Shown here: positions 18,045-28,209 of the stretch, in pieces
Numbering within the stretch: the stretch's first letter is position 1
Layout: each line of letters begins with the position of its first letter
Source of the DNA: JACCZR01 sp035296565
Lineage (GTDB): Bacteria > Actinomycetota > Thermoleophilia > Solirubrobacterales > Thermoleophilaceae
Direction of reading: 5' to 3'
DNA: 37,545 nucleotides
NCBI GenBank assembly: GCA_035296565.1
Contig: DATHAQ010000025.1
Coordinates: forward strand, 1 to 37,545
Translations under genes and position numbers: made by a program
Notes under the pieces: model-generated
The model's input: the letters and a program-made list of their open reading frames with translations, nothing else
Told to the model about the DNA's origin: nothing
Database searches by the model: none

Positions 18045-19253
18045 CTACGGAACGGGAAGCGGGCCGTTGTCGTCCTGCTGTGAGCTCTGGCTGCTGAGCT
18101 GCGCGGGGCGCTTGGCCAGCTTGACGGTCGCAGTCTTTCGCTCGCGCCCGCGGAAGTACTCGACGGTCACGCTCTCGCCCGGCCTGCGCCCCTCGACGGC
18201 AGCCGCGACGTCGTCGGGGTCGTTGACCTCCTTGCCGTCGACCTCGACCAGAAGGTCGCCGCCCGCGCGGATGCCCTCGCTGGTGGGCGTGCGCCCGCCG
18301 CGCAGCCTGGCCTTGTCGGCGGGCCCGCCGGGCGCCACGGTCTGCAGGAGGGCGCCCTGCTTGACCGGCAGCTTGAGGTCGGACGCGATGGCCTCGGTGA
18401 CCGGCGCCATCTCAACGCCGAGGTAGGCGCGCTCGATGCGCTCACCCTCCTCGAGGCGCGGCAGGAGCTTCTTCGCCGTGTCGATCGGGACCGCGAAGCC
18501 GATGCCGACCGAGCCGCTGCCCCCCGAGCCGGTGGCGATCTGCGAGTTGATGCCGATCACCCGGCCGGCGGCGTCGAGCAGCGGACCGCCCGAGTTGCCG
18601 GGGTTGATGGAGGCGTCGGTCTGGATGACGTTGGAGATCTGGAAGCCGTTGGGTGCCTCGATCTGGCGCTGCTTGGCCGAGACGATCCCGGTGGTCACCG
18701 TCCGGGAGAGCCCGAAGGGGTTGCCGATGGCGATCGTGGGGTCGCCGACCCTCACGTCGTTGGAGTCGCCGAGCGGAAGCGGCTGGAGGTTGTCCGCCTC
18801 TGAGGGGTCGATCTTCAGCACCGCGAGGTCGGTCGACGGGTCGCGCCCGCGGACCTTGGCGTCGATGCGCGCGCCCTTCTCGTCGAAGCGCATGCTCACG
18901 CTGTCTGCGCCCTCGACCACATGGGCGTTGGTCAGCACGGTGCCCTGCCGGTCCACGACGAAGCCCGAACCGGTGGCCGTGCCCTCGCCGCCGTCCCCGA
19001 AGGGGGAATCGCTCTCGCGCTGGACGCCGCGCGCCTCGATGAAGACTACCCCCCGGCCCTCCTCGCGGTAGATGTCGGAGACCGTGCGGCCCTCACCCTG
19101 CTCCGCGGAGCCACCTTGGTCGATGGGCTGCTGGCGCACGACCTCTCGGGTCTTGCCCGTCTCGATCACCCCGGTGGCGATCAGCACCGCGCCCACCGCG
19201 AGCACTACCAGGCCGCCGAGGACGCCCGAGAGGATGGAACCAGCGCGTGTCAC
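18045..19253 (-). CDS. HtrA/DegP-family serine protease with PDZ domain
   Basis: A membrane-anchored trypsin-like protease of envelope quality control, 402 residues. A membrane helix lies at about 8-30 (LSGVLGGLVVLAVGAVLIAT), then a polar linker. The protease domain has His111 (TNAHVV), Asp142 (STDLAVLKI) and Ser221 (NPGNSGGPL). One PDZ domain follows at about 270-375 (GVEMAPVTEAI through LLVEVDGKEV), and a Ser/Gln-rich tail ends the protein. The protease should face outside. It starts with GTG 36 bases after the transglutaminase gene; no ribosome binding site or TANNNT box stands out, so co-transcription is likely. It is degP/htrA-like; I do not assign a specific paralogue. Confidence 0.93.
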   Translation of the reverse strand: MTRAGSILSGVLGGLVVLAVGAVLIATGVIETGKTREVVRQQPIDQGGSAEQGEGRTVSDIYREEGRGVVFIEARGVQRESDSPFGDGGEGTATGSGFVVDRQGTVLTNAHVVEGADSVSMRFDEKGARIDAKVRGRDPSTDLAVLKIDPSEADNLQPLPLGDSNDVRVGDPTIAIGNPFGLSRTVTTGIVSAKQRQIEAPNGFQISNVIQTDASINPGNSGGPLLDAAGRVIGINSQIATGSGGSGSVGIGFAVPIDTAKKLLPRLEEGERIERAYLGVEMAPVTEAIASDLKLPVKQGALLQTVAPGGPADKARLRGGRTPTSEGIRAGGDLLVEVDGKEVNDPDDVAAAVEGRRPGESVTVEYFRGRERKTATVKLAKRPAQLSSQSSQQDDNGPLPVP

Positions 19254-19289
19254 AGGGGTCGGAGTGTGCCCACTGCCCCGAAAGCCGGA

Positions 19290-21596
19290 CTAAATGCGTG
19301 GGCCGCCGGGTGGAATCAGCCGCAAGGCGAGGAGCCGTCGACGCAGCGCGCGGCCGCCGAGCTCTCGCCTCAGGGCCCGCCGGGCAGCGGCGCTGGGCAG
19401 GTCGCCTCCCGATGCACCGAAGCGGGTCGCCCGCAGTCGCTCGGCGTAGCGGGCGGCCGCCGGCTTGGCCGCCGCCCTGAGCCGGTGCTCCACCGTCGTA
19501 AGCGTCGCGCCTGGGCCCAGCGACACGCCCAGCCGGGGCAGGGCGCGGGCCAGCTCGCGCGCGCGGGCCTCGGCCGCGTCGCCTCCCTCGAGGCTGCCCG
19601 CCGCCCGCAGCCGGCGGCCCACGAGCAGGCCGCCCGCCCCGAGAGCCAGGGCGGCGAGCCCGATCAGCAGCGAGGCCAGCCCCGAGCCGCCCTCGCCGCC
19701 GCCCGCCGGAGCGGCCGGGTCCCCGGAGCGATCGGCCCGCGGGGCCCTGCCGCCGGCGCCCGAGGCCGACCCGGCGTCGCGCTCGCCGCCCAGGTCGAAG
19801 CCCGCGACCTGGGACTGGGCGGGCGCGACCGGCGGCGTCGGGTCGAACGTGACCCAGCCGATCCCCGCGAAGTAGACCTCGACCCAGGAGTGCGCATCGA
19901 GGTCGCGGATTCGGTACTCGTCGCGCTTCTCGGCGTCGCGGACGCCGGGCGAGAACCCGGACACCACCCGCGCGGGGATCCCCGACATGCGCAACATGAG
20001 GGCCATCGCGCCCGAGAAGTGCTGGCAGTAGCCCCGCTTGTCCCGGAACAGGAACGCCTCAAGCGGGAAGCGGCGCGCGGGCGGACCCTCGTCGTAGCGC
20101 ATGTTGCGCTCCAGGTAGCGCTCGACTGCCCGTACGCCGCTGAAGACGGTGGGGGCGCTCGCGGTCAGGCGGCGGGCCAGACGGTAGGTGCGCCGGTAGG
20201 GCGACTCCGACAGCTCACGCTCGGCTCCGCGCGAGCCGGCCCCACCCGGCAGGCCGCGCGGCGGGACGAAGACCGGGCGGGAGGCGCCCGGCCCGGGAGC
20301 GGCTGTGGCCGGCAGCGTGACGCCGGTGTAGCGCGCAGCCACCGAGAAGTAGCTTGACCCGGGCCCCTCGCGGCCGGGCTCGGCCGCCCGCATCTCCGCC
20401 GGACGCGGCTCGGGGACGTAGGCGCGGACGCTGTAGCTCTCGCCCTTCTCCAGCGGCTCCCCGAGCTTGTCGATTGTCCCGTCGGCACTTGGCGTCACCG
20501 GGTCGGCCCCGTTGACCGAAAGAGGCGTGCCGGTGCTGACGACGAAGTCGCTGCGCAGCGCCCGCACGGTCACGCGCAGGCTTCGCTCCCAGCGATTGGG
20601 AGTGAGCATCGGTAGCTCTCCCCCCGGCCGGCCGTCGCCGCCGGCCGCCGAGCGCACCCAGCGCCGGCCGTCGAAGCGGTCGAGCGTCTCGGCCTTGAGG
20701 TACGTGGGCTTGCGGGTGTCGACGTTCAGCAGCGTCTTGCCGTCACGGGGCCAGTTCATCGGCCCGTAGGAGTGGTTCCAGTCGAAAGCCACGTCGGCCT
20801 CGCTGCCGAACCAGCTCCAGGAGCGGTAGTCCCACCACGGCGAGTCGGCGTCCAGGCCGGCGGAGAGCGGTAGCGACAGGAAGCCGACCACCAGCACCGT
20901 CGCCGCGCCGGCGACCGTCTCGGGGGGCGGCAGGCGCGGCAGCCACAGCCACGCCGCCACCAGCAGGAACAGGGTTATGCCGCGCAGCAGCGGACGGCCG
21001 AGGTCGTGCTCGGTCGCGGCCGTGCCGTAGAGCACGAGCAGCGAGACCAGCGCGAGGGCCCGCAGCAGGCCGCCCTGGCGGCGGGCGGGCCAGAAGGCCA
21101 GGACGGCGGCGACCCCCCCGAGCAGGGGGGCGCCCAGCAGCACCACGAGCCGCACCGCCCCGTCGCCGCCCGAGTAGGGCCAGGCGACGGTGTGGATCGC
21201 CGACAGTCCGCGGTCGAGCAGCTCGGCCAGGTCGTCCCAGTTGCCGGGCCACAGCAGGCGGGCCGCCAGCCCGGTGATGACCATGCCCCCGGCGAGCGTC
21301 AGCAGTGAGACGCCGGCGCACGCGACCGTGCGCGCCTGCCGGCCCATGGGCGCGCGGCCGAGCCAGGCGAGGGCGAGCCCTCCCGAGGTGAGCCAAGCGA
21401 CCAGGGCCGCGAGGCGCAGCGCGGGCGGGCCGGACACGAACGTGACCCAGTGGCCGGCTGCAAACGCAAGCAGCGCCGCGAACACGGCGACCCGTATCCC
21501 GAGGGCGTCTGGGCGTCGCGTGGGCTCGACCGGCGCAGGCGGGGCGGCGGGTGCCGCCGGCGGGGCCGACGGGGGCGGCGCGGTGGCGGCGCTCAC
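19290..21596 (-). CDS. Membrane transglutaminase-like protein (DUF3488/TgpA type)
   Basis: 768 residues. The N-terminal third is a membrane domain with about seven spans after a Pro/Ala-rich start (ATAPPPSAPPAAPAAPPAP). The extracellular domain carries a transglutaminase/protease-like core with Cys near 522 (KRGYCQHFSGAMALMLR), His near 567 (DLDAHSWVEVYF) and Asp near 582 (WVTFDPTPP). A Gly/Ala-rich linker, another span near 650 and a cytoplasmic arginine-rich DUF4129-like end follow. This layout is that of TgpA-type proteins, which stand beside MoxR and DUF58 genes in many bacteria. The substrate is unknown. The GTG at 21596 overlaps the DUF58 stop in GTGA; longer starts would run through the DUF58 gene. 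Confidence 0.9.
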   Translation of the reverse strand: MSAATAPPPSAPPAAPAAPPAPVEPTRRPDALGIRVAVFAALLAFAAGHWVTFVSGPPALRLAALVAWLTSGGLALAWLGRAPMGRQARTVACAGVSLLTLAGGMVITGLAARLLWPGNWDDLAELLDRGLSAIHTVAWPYSGGDGAVRLVVLLGAPLLGGVAAVLAFWPARRQGGLLRALALVSLLVLYGTAATEHDLGRPLLRGITLFLLVAAWLWLPRLPPPETVAGAATVLVVGFLSLPLSAGLDADSPWWDYRSWSWFGSEADVAFDWNHSYGPMNWPRDGKTLLNVDTRKPTYLKAETLDRFDGRRWVRSAAGGDGRPGGELPMLTPNRWERSLRVTVRALRSDFVVSTGTPLSVNGADPVTPSADGTIDKLGEPLEKGESYSVRAYVPEPRPAEMRAAEPGREGPGSSYFSVAARYTGVTLPATAAPGPGASRPVFVPPRGLPGGAGSRGAERELSESPYRRTYRLARRLTASAPTVFSGVRAVERYLERNMRYDEGPPARRFPLEAFLFRDKRGYCQHFSGAMALMLRMSGIPARVVSGFSPGVRDAEKRDEYRIRDLDAHSWVEVYFAGIGWVTFDPTPPVAPAQSQVAGFDLGGERDAGSASGAGGRAPRADRSGDPAAPAGGGEGGSGLASLLIGLAALALGAGGLLVGRRLRAAGSLEGGDAAEARARELARALPRLGVSLGPGATLTTVEHRLRAAAKPAAARYAERLRATRFGASGGDLPSAAARRALRRELGGRALRRRLLALRLIPPGGPRI

Positions 21597-22734
21597 GCCG
21601 CGCTCCTCCGGGCCGGGCCCCCGGCCCGCGACGAGCGGCCCACCGGCTGGCCCGAGCAACCCGCCACGGTGAAGGAGACCGGAAGCGAGCGCAACGGGTG
21701 GGGACCCACCAGGACGCGGCCGCCGGCGGGGGCGCGAAGCAGTGCGGACGGGGAGCGCGACAGGTCGGCGCCGGTGACCCAGAAGATGGCCCCGCTGCGG
21801 GGCGCGGTGCCGAGCGCCGGAATCCCGGCGCTGGGCTCCACCACGGCCAGCCCGGCGTGCACCGCTGGCCAGGCCATGAGGTCGGATGCGACCTGGGTGG
21901 CGCGGCGGTCCCCGGGCAGGAGCACCCCGACCCCGCCGAGGCGGGCCAGGTGCACGCAGAGGGAGGCAGCAGCCCGGACGGCGGCGTCGAGCGACTCGTC
22001 GCTCGCCGGGTGCCGGGCGTCGAGCACCACGAGCGGCGAGGACTCCGACTCGGCCACCAGACGCCGCTCGAGCATCTCGCCGGTGCGCGCGAAGGCGGGC
22101 CAATGGATGCGCGACGCCGAGGCGCCGGGCCGGTAGGGCCGCAGGCCGTCGAGGTCCAGCTCGGCCTCGGCGCCGGGGAGCCGCCCCGCTGCGGCCCGGC
22201 CGCCGTGCCCGGCGAGCGATCCCACCCCGGCATGCCCGCCGCCGCCACTGGCGGCGACCGGCTCCACGGCCGGAAGCACCAGCACCTCCTCGCCGCCGGG
22301 TCCAGCGACCCGGCGCTCGCACAGGCGCAGCGGGTCGCGGATCACGAGCTCGGACGACTCCAGCGCCCTGCGGCCGCGCCGGGAGAAGCGCACGTTGATC
22401 CGCACCGCCTGCGAGCGCCGCCCGCCGATGGGCACCGGCCAGCCCAGCAGCGGCTCGAGCAGCTCGCCCCCGGGCGCAGGCAGCACGCCGGTGCGGACTC
22501 GCAGCCGCAGCGGCCAGGGCTGCTCCTCGACGACACTGGTGGGCCCCGGCGCCCGCTCGACAGCCGCGCTGCGAGCGGCCAGCCGCACCCACGCGACGGC
22601 GCCCGCGGAGAGCAGCAGCAGCGCGATTCCGGCCGGGTAGAGCGAGGCGGAGTCGAAGACCGCCCCGGCCATGACCAGCGCCGCGCCAAGCGCCGCGGCG
22701 GCCCCGGCCCTGGGCACGGCGCCGACCCCCTGCC

Positions 22735-22738
<4 letters not shown>
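21593..22738 (-). CDS. DUF58 domain protein
   Basis: 381 residues. Two membrane spans lie near the N-terminus (AAAALGAALVMAGAVFDSAS, then YPAGIALLLLSAGAVAW). The DUF58 domain follows near residues 210-260, with the hallmark GLRPYRPGASASRIHWPAFAR and the VWA-like strand SSPLVVLDARHPA. DUF58 proteins are thought to act with MoxR ATPases in assembling or activating partners, which fits its place. The GTG overlaps the moxR stop in GTGA; a GTG seven codons later with GGGGG upstream is an alternative. Confidence 0.87.
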
Positions 22739-23685
<947 letters not shown>

Positions 23686-23695
23686 CGCCTCAGGG

Positions 23696-23701
23696 ATGGT
23701 A
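23696..23701 (-). promoter_or_regulatory. Possible -10 box of the moxR unit
   Basis: TACCAT fits TANNNT but ends ten bases before the ATG, a wider spacing than in the other first genes. Confidence 0.35.
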
Positions 23702-23713
23702 TCCGGGGGGTGT

Positions 23714-23728
23714 GCCGCCGGAGGCGGC
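23714..23728 (-). terminator. Small GC hairpin between trpC and moxR
   Basis: GCCGCC and GGCGGC form a perfect 6-bp stem with a 3-base loop, in the 91-base gap after the trpC stop. No T-run follows, so termination is only possible, not shown. Confidence 0.3.
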
Positions 23729-23776
23729 TGTAGGGGCGCGAAGCTCCCATGAGGGAAGCCCCGGCAGCCCAAATAG

Positions 23777-24574
23777 CTAGGCGGGGCCTTGCTCCTCGTC
23801 CCCGGCGAGCTCCCGGGTGGCCGCCTCGGGGTCCTCCGCACGCATCAGGGTCTCCCCCACCAGCACGGCGTCGACCCCGACCTGCTCCAGCTCCTCGACG
23901 AGGACCCGGGTGGAGATTCCCGACTCGGAGACGACCGTCTTGCCGGCGGGCACGTCGGTCAGCAGCTCGAAGGTGCGCTGGACGTCGACGCTGAAGTCCT
24001 CGAGGTCGCGGTTGTTGATTCCGATCACGTCGGCGTCGAGCTCCAGGGCCACCTCCAGCTCCTCGTCGCGGTGGATCTCGACCAGGACGTCGAGGTCCAG
24101 CTCGCGCGCCAGATCCATGAGGCGGCCGAGCTCGTTCTCCCGCGCCGAGCCGATCACGACCAGCACCGCGTCCGCGCCGGCGGCCTTGGCCTCGAACAGC
24201 TGGTAGGGATCGACGGTGAAGTCCTTGCGCAGGATCGGCAGGTCGCTGACCGCGCGCGCCTCGCGCAGGTCTTCGAGCGAGCCGCCGAAGTTCTCCTCCT
24301 CGGTGAGCACAGAGAGGGCCGCTGCCCCGCCGCGCTCGTAGGCCTTCACCACCTCGGCGAGGCCGGAGCCCTCGCGGATCGTGCCGGCCGAGGGCGAGCG
24401 GCGCTTGTGCTCGGCGATCACCGAGGTGCCGGGGCGCGACAGGGCCTCGGCGAACGGGCGCCCGTCCTCGCGCCCGACGGCCAGCCGCTCCAGCTGCTCC
24501 AGCGCGACCTCGCCCTTGCGGCGCTCCAGCGACCGGCGGGTGGCAGCCACAAGCTCCTCGAGGCGGACGCTCAC
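23777..24574 (-). CDS. trpC: Indole-3-glycerol phosphate synthase
   Basis: Closes the indole ring from carboxyphenylaminodeoxyribulose phosphate. The 265-residue TIM barrel has the family motifs VIAEHKRRSPSAG (catalytic Glu and Lys), LTEEENFGGSLEDL, LRKDFTVDPYQL (catalytic Lys), VIGINNRDLEDF and VVSESGIS, and ends GETLMRAEDPEAA. The GTG overlaps the trpD stop in GTGA. Only the first four trp genes are coupled to it; the next gene on the strand is moxR. Confidence 0.97.
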   Translation of the reverse strand: MSVRLEELVAATRRSLERRKGEVALEQLERLAVGREDGRPFAEALSRPGTSVIAEHKRRSPSAGTIREGSGLAEVVKAYERGGAAALSVLTEEENFGGSLEDLREARAVSDLPILRKDFTVDPYQLFEAKAAGADAVLVVIGSARENELGRLMDLARELDLDVLVEIHRDEELEVALELDADVIGINNRDLEDFSVDVQRTFELLTDVPAGKTVVSESGISTRVLVEELEQVGVDAVLVGETLMRAEDPEAATRELAGDEEQGPA

Positions 24575-25593
24575 GGGACCCTCCGGGTGCGCTCGACGAA
24601 GCGCTTCAGAACGTCCCTGGCCGCGCCCCCGTCGATCGATTCCTCGGCCCGGCGGGCGCCCGTCTCGAGGTCGGGCGCCGCGCCGGCGGCGTAGATCGCC
24701 GCGCCGGCGTTCATCACCGTGAGCGAGCGCTCGGTGCCCTGCGTGCCGTCCAGGACCGAGCGCAGTACGGTCGCGTTCTCGTCTGGCGTGCCCGCGCCGA
24801 CCGCGCCGTCCGCGGCGCGCACCAGCCCCACGTCCTCAGGCGTGACCACGTAGCTGCGCAGTGAGCCGGCGTCGACCTCCACCACGCGTGTCTCACCCGA
24901 GGCGCTGAACTCGTCGAAGCCGTCCTCGCTGGAGACCACCAGCGCCCGCTCGGTGCCCAGCTCGCCCAGCGCCCCGGCCACGGTTTCCAGGAAACGGGGC
25001 TCGGAGACCCCGATCACCTGGCGCCGCGCGCCCGCCGGGTTGGTCAGCGGCCCCAGCAGGTTGAAGGCCGTGCGTACCGCCAGCTCACGGCGCACGGGGA
25101 CCACGTGCTTCATCGCGCCGTGGTGGGCTGGGGCGAACATGAAGCCGAACCCCACCTCCTTCACACAGGCGGCGACCTCGTCGGGCGGGGGGTCGATGCG
25201 CGCGCCCAGCGCCTCGAGCACGTCGGCCGAGCCGCACTGGCTGGTGTTCGAGCGCCCGCCGTGCTTGGCCACGCGGCAGCCCGCGCCGGCGGCCACGAAG
25301 GCGGCCGTGGTCGAGACGTTGAAGGTCGAGCGCCCCCCGCCGGTCCCGGCGGTGTCGACGATGTCGCCGTTCACGCGCACCGGCACCGCCAGCTCGCGCA
25401 TGGTGCGCGCCAGGCCCGCCACCTCGGCGACGGTCTCGCCCTTGGCGCGCAGCGCGATGAGGAAGGCCGCCGTCTGCACCTCGGAAGCCCGGCCCTCCAT
25501 GATCTCGCGAAGCACCGCGGCGGCCTGGTCGACGCTGAGGTCTTGCCCGTCGGCCACTTTGTCGATGGCTTCGGTGAGCACCGGTTCAGGCAT
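24571..25593 (-). CDS. trpD: Anthranilate phosphoribosyltransferase
   Basis: Transfers phosphoribose from PRPP to anthranilate. The 340 residues have an N-terminal helical domain and the PRPP-binding loop DTAGTGGGRSTFNVST, then AKHGGRSNTSQCGSADVLEALG and LGPLTNPAGARRQVIGV. The usual GTGGD reads GTGGG here, and KHGNR reads KHGGR, both mild variations near the active site. The ATG overlaps trpG by eight bases. Confidence 0.96.
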   Translation of the reverse strand: MPEPVLTEAIDKVADGQDLSVDQAAAVLREIMEGRASEVQTAAFLIALRAKGETVAEVAGLARTMRELAVPVRVNGDIVDTAGTGGGRSTFNVSTTAAFVAAGAGCRVAKHGGRSNTSQCGSADVLEALGARIDPPPDEVAACVKEVGFGFMFAPAHHGAMKHVVPVRRELAVRTAFNLLGPLTNPAGARRQVIGVSEPRFLETVAGALGELGTERALVVSSEDGFDEFSASGETRVVEVDAGSLRSYVVTPEDVGLVRAADGAVGAGTPDENATVLRSVLDGTQGTERSLTVMNAGAAIYAAGAAPDLETGARRAEESIDGGAARDVLKRFVERTRRVP

Positions 25594-26146
25594 CCAGGAA
25601 GTTCCTCAGCAGCTTCTTGCCCTCCTCGGTCAAGACCGACTCCGGGTGGAACTGGACGCCCTCGGCCGGCAGTTCGTTGTGGCGCAGGCCCATGATCACC
25701 TCTCCCGCGCGCGCGGCGACCTGAAGGGCGTCGGACAGGGCAGGGTCCACCACCAGCGAGTGATAGCGACCGGCCTCGAACGGCGAGTCGAGGCCGCGGT
25801 AGACGGTTCGGCCGTCGTGGTCCACGGAGGCCGTCTTCCCGTGCACCGGCCGGCCACGCACCACCGAGCCGCCGAAGGCCACGGCCAGGGCCTGGTGGCC
25901 GAGGCAGACGCCCAGTACCGGGGTGCCATCGCCGGCGAAGCGGCGGATGGCGTCCACCGAGGTGCCGGCCTCGGCGGGGGTGCACGGGCCGGGCGAGACC
26001 ACCAGACGGTCGGGGCCGTGGGCGGCCAGCTCGTCCACGGACTCGGCGTCGTTGCGCACGACCAGCGGCTCGGCGCCCAGCTCGCCCAGGTACTGGACGA
26101 GGTTGAACGTGAACGAGTCGTAGTTGTCGAGGACGAGCACCTTCAC
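25586..26146 (-). CDS. trpG: Anthranilate synthase component II (glutamine amidotransferase)
   Basis: Supplies ammonia from glutamine to TrpE. The 186-residue class I amidotransferase begins VKVLVLDNYDSFTFNLVQYL, has the oxyanion loop SPGPCTPAEAG, nucleophile Cys in GVCLGHQALA and the His/Glu pair in VQFHPESVLTEEG. The same family serves PabA, so it may also feed folate synthesis. The GTG overlaps the trpE stop in GTGA, which fixes the start and couples the two subunits. Confidence 0.96.
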   Translation of the reverse strand: MKVLVLDNYDSFTFNLVQYLGELGAEPLVVRNDAESVDELAAHGPDRLVVSPGPCTPAEAGTSVDAIRRFAGDGTPVLGVCLGHQALAVAFGGSVVRGRPVHGKTASVDHDGRTVYRGLDSPFEAGRYHSLVVDPALSDALQVAARAGEVIMGLRHNELPAEGVQFHPESVLTEEGKKLLRNFLDA

Positions 26147-27597
26147 GCCCACTCCTCCTGCTCCGCTGCCAGGCGCACGGCGTCCATCACCGCGCCCGCC
26201 TTGGCCTCGCTCTCGGCCACCTCGTAGCCGGCGTCGGAGTCGGCCACGATGCCGCCGCCGGCCTGGAGGTGGATGCGGCCGTCCTTGATCAGCGCCGAGC
26301 GGATGTAGATACAGGTGTCGAGCTCGCCGGTGTGGGAGAGGTAGCCGATCGCCCCGCCGTAGGGGCCGCGGGAGACCGGCTCCAGCTCGTCGATGATCTG
26401 CATCGCCCGGATCTTGGGCGCGCCGGAGAGCGTCCCGGCGGGCAGCGACGCGCGTAGGGCGTCCAAAGCGCCGACCCCCTCGCGCAGGGTGCCGGACACC
26501 GACGAGACGATGTGCATGACGTGCGAGTAGGTCTCGACGACCATCAGCTCGTCGACGCTCACGGTGCCGTACTCGCACACGCGCCCGAGGTCGTTGCGCC
26601 CCAGGTCGACCAGCATCACGTGCTCGGCGCGCTCCTTCTCGTCGGCCAGCAGCTCGCGGCCGCGCGCGAGGTCGTCCTCGGCGGTGGCGGCACGGGGGCG
26701 GGTGCCGGCGATCGGCCGCTGGGCCACCCGGCGGCCCTCCACCTTGACCAGCGACTCCGGGGAGGCCCCGGCGATCTCGAAGTCCTCGAAGTCCAGGAAG
26801 TACATGTAGGGACTCGGGTTGATGGCCCGCAGCCCGCGGTAGACGGAGAACGCCTCGACCGAGGCCTCGGCGCTCCAGCGCTGGCTCGGGACCACCTGGT
26901 AGACATCGCCCGCGCGGATGTACTCCTTCGAGCGCTCGACCGCCTCCGCGTAGCCGTCGGGGCCCAGGTTCGAGCGCCACTCCGGCGCCTCGACGCGTGC
27001 CGCCCGGACCCGGGGCACCGGCCCCGCCAGCCGCTCGCGCACCTCGGCCACCGCCTCGGCCGCGCGCGCATAGCCCTGCTCCAGCTCCGCGGCCGCCACG
27101 TTGGCGATGACGGTCACCTCGTGGCGGAGGTGGTCGAAGGCCACGAGCAGGTCGGCGATCATGACCGCGAGCTCGGGCACGTCGAGCTCGTCGGCGTTGC
27201 CCTCCCCCACGCTGGGCTCGAAGCTGCGGACGAGGTCGTAGCCGAACATTCCCACCGCCCCGCCGGCAAGCGGCGGAAGGCCCTGCACGGGCGCCAGCTT
27301 CAGCCGGACCAGCTCCTCCTCGACGGCCGCGTAGGGATCGCCCCCGTCTTCCCGGCTCCAGCGGATGACGGCCCGAGGGCGGAAGCCGAGGAACGACCAG
27401 CGACCGAAGCGCTGCCCCTGCTCGGCGGACTCGAGCAGGAACGACGGGCCCTCTCCGCGCAGCTTGAGGTAGGCCGACACCGGCGTCTCGCAGTCGGCGA
27501 TGAAGGTGTGACGCAGCGGGACCAGGTCGCCCTGACCGGCCAGCTCGCGCGCCTCGGCGAGCGTCGGGGTGAGCTCGAGCTCAGCGACGACGCTCAT
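26143..27597 (-). CDS. trpE: Anthranilate synthase component I
   Basis: Makes anthranilate from chorismate. The 484 residues begin with an N-terminal domain carrying the tryptophan feedback-site motif FLLESAEQGQRFGRWSFLG. The chorismate-binding domain has IRAGDVYQVVPSQRW, SPYMYFLDF, GASPESLVKVEGRRV, RPIAGTRPRA, MLVDLGRNDLGRV, PAGTLSGAPKIRAMQIIDEL and GGAIGYLSHTGELDTCI. The intact LLES motif predicts feedback inhibition. The ATG at 27597 lies inside the end of hisIE (17-base overlap). I see no Trp-rich leader peptide or attenuator in front, and the overlap leaves no room for one. Confidence 0.97.
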   Translation of the reverse strand: MSVVAELELTPTLAEARELAGQGDLVPLRHTFIADCETPVSAYLKLRGEGPSFLLESAEQGQRFGRWSFLGFRPRAVIRWSREDGGDPYAAVEEELVRLKLAPVQGLPPLAGGAVGMFGYDLVRSFEPSVGEGNADELDVPELAVMIADLLVAFDHLRHEVTVIANVAAAELEQGYARAAEAVAEVRERLAGPVPRVRAARVEAPEWRSNLGPDGYAEAVERSKEYIRAGDVYQVVPSQRWSAEASVEAFSVYRGLRAINPSPYMYFLDFEDFEIAGASPESLVKVEGRRVAQRPIAGTRPRAATAEDDLARGRELLADEKERAEHVMLVDLGRNDLGRVCEYGTVSVDELMVVETYSHVMHIVSSVSGTLREGVGALDALRASLPAGTLSGAPKIRAMQIIDELEPVSRGPYGGAIGYLSHTGELDTCIYIRSALIKDGRIHLQAGGGIVADSDAGYEVAESEAKAGAVMDAVRLAAEQEEWA

Positions 27598-28174
27598 TGA
27601 GAACCCGCAGCGCGTCGGCCACAGCCAGGTCGCGCGAGGCCAGCAGCACGGACAGGTGGTAGAGCACGTCGGCGGCCTCCTCGGCAACGCGCTCGTCCGA
27701 CTCCTCGGCCGCCGCGCGCGAGACCTCCTCGGCCTCCTCGCGGACCTTCTCCCCCACGTGCGGGGGGTCGGCCAGCAGACGGGCCGTGTAGCTCTCCTGC
27801 GCCGAGGCGTCGCGCCGCTGGTCGATCACCCGCTCCAGCGTGGGTAGCGCCTCGTGCACGGCGGGCTCCATGTCGCCGCGATAGAAGCAGGAGCGCTCGC
27901 CGGTGTGGCACGCGGGCCCCGAGGGATCGACAAGCGCGACCAGGGCGTCCCCGTCGCAGTCGATGCGCAGCCCCTTCAGCCGCTGAACGTTGCCCGAGGT
28001 CTCGCCCTTGTGCCACAGCTCGCCGCGCGAGCGGCTCCAGAAGTGCATCTCGCCGGTCTCGCGCGTGCGCGCGAGCGACTCCTCGTTCACGTAGGCGAGG
28101 GTGAGCACCTCCCCGGTCCGCCAGTCCTGCACCACGCAGGGCACGAGCCCCTGTTCGTCGAAGGCGATGTCCAC
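27581..28174 (-). CDS. hisI: Bifunctional phosphoribosyl-AMP cyclohydrolase / phosphoribosyl-ATP pyrophosphatase
   Basis: The HisIE fusion performs steps 2 and 3 of histidine synthesis. Of 197 residues, the N-terminal half is HisI (ETGEMHFWSRSRGELWHKGE, with zinc ligands in CDGDALVALVDPSGPACHTGE). The C-terminal half, from about residue 110, is HisE (LERVIDQRRDASAQESYTA, then KVREEAEEVSRAA and ADVLYHLSVLL). No other his gene is in the window. The GTG at 28174 begins at the usual HisI N-terminus. It lies 35 bases after era; GAAGGG touches the GTG, and GAAACT seven bases upstream resembles a weak -10, so the start signal is uncertain. Confidence 0.94.
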   Translation of the reverse strand: MDIAFDEQGLVPCVVQDWRTGEVLTLAYVNEESLARTRETGEMHFWSRSRGELWHKGETSGNVQRLKGLRIDCDGDALVALVDPSGPACHTGERSCFYRGDMEPAVHEALPTLERVIDQRRDASAQESYTARLLADPPHVGEKVREEAEEVSRAAAEESDERVAEEAADVLYHLSVLLASRDLAVADALRVLNERRR

Positions 28175-28209
28175 CCCTTCGAGTTTCGCAGCGCCAGGGG
28201 ACCCGCCGG

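Noticed and set aside
21597..22592. Extending the transglutaminase gene to a 1100-residue protein
   Set aside because: The added part lies in a second frame of the DUF58 gene, is arginine/alanine low-complexity, and the GTGA overlap gives a family-like start at 21596.
27598..28209. Possible trp attenuator or leader peptide before trpE
   Set aside because: trpE starts inside hisIE with a 17-base overlap, and no Trp-rich short frame or alternative hairpins are seen in the short gap before hisIE.
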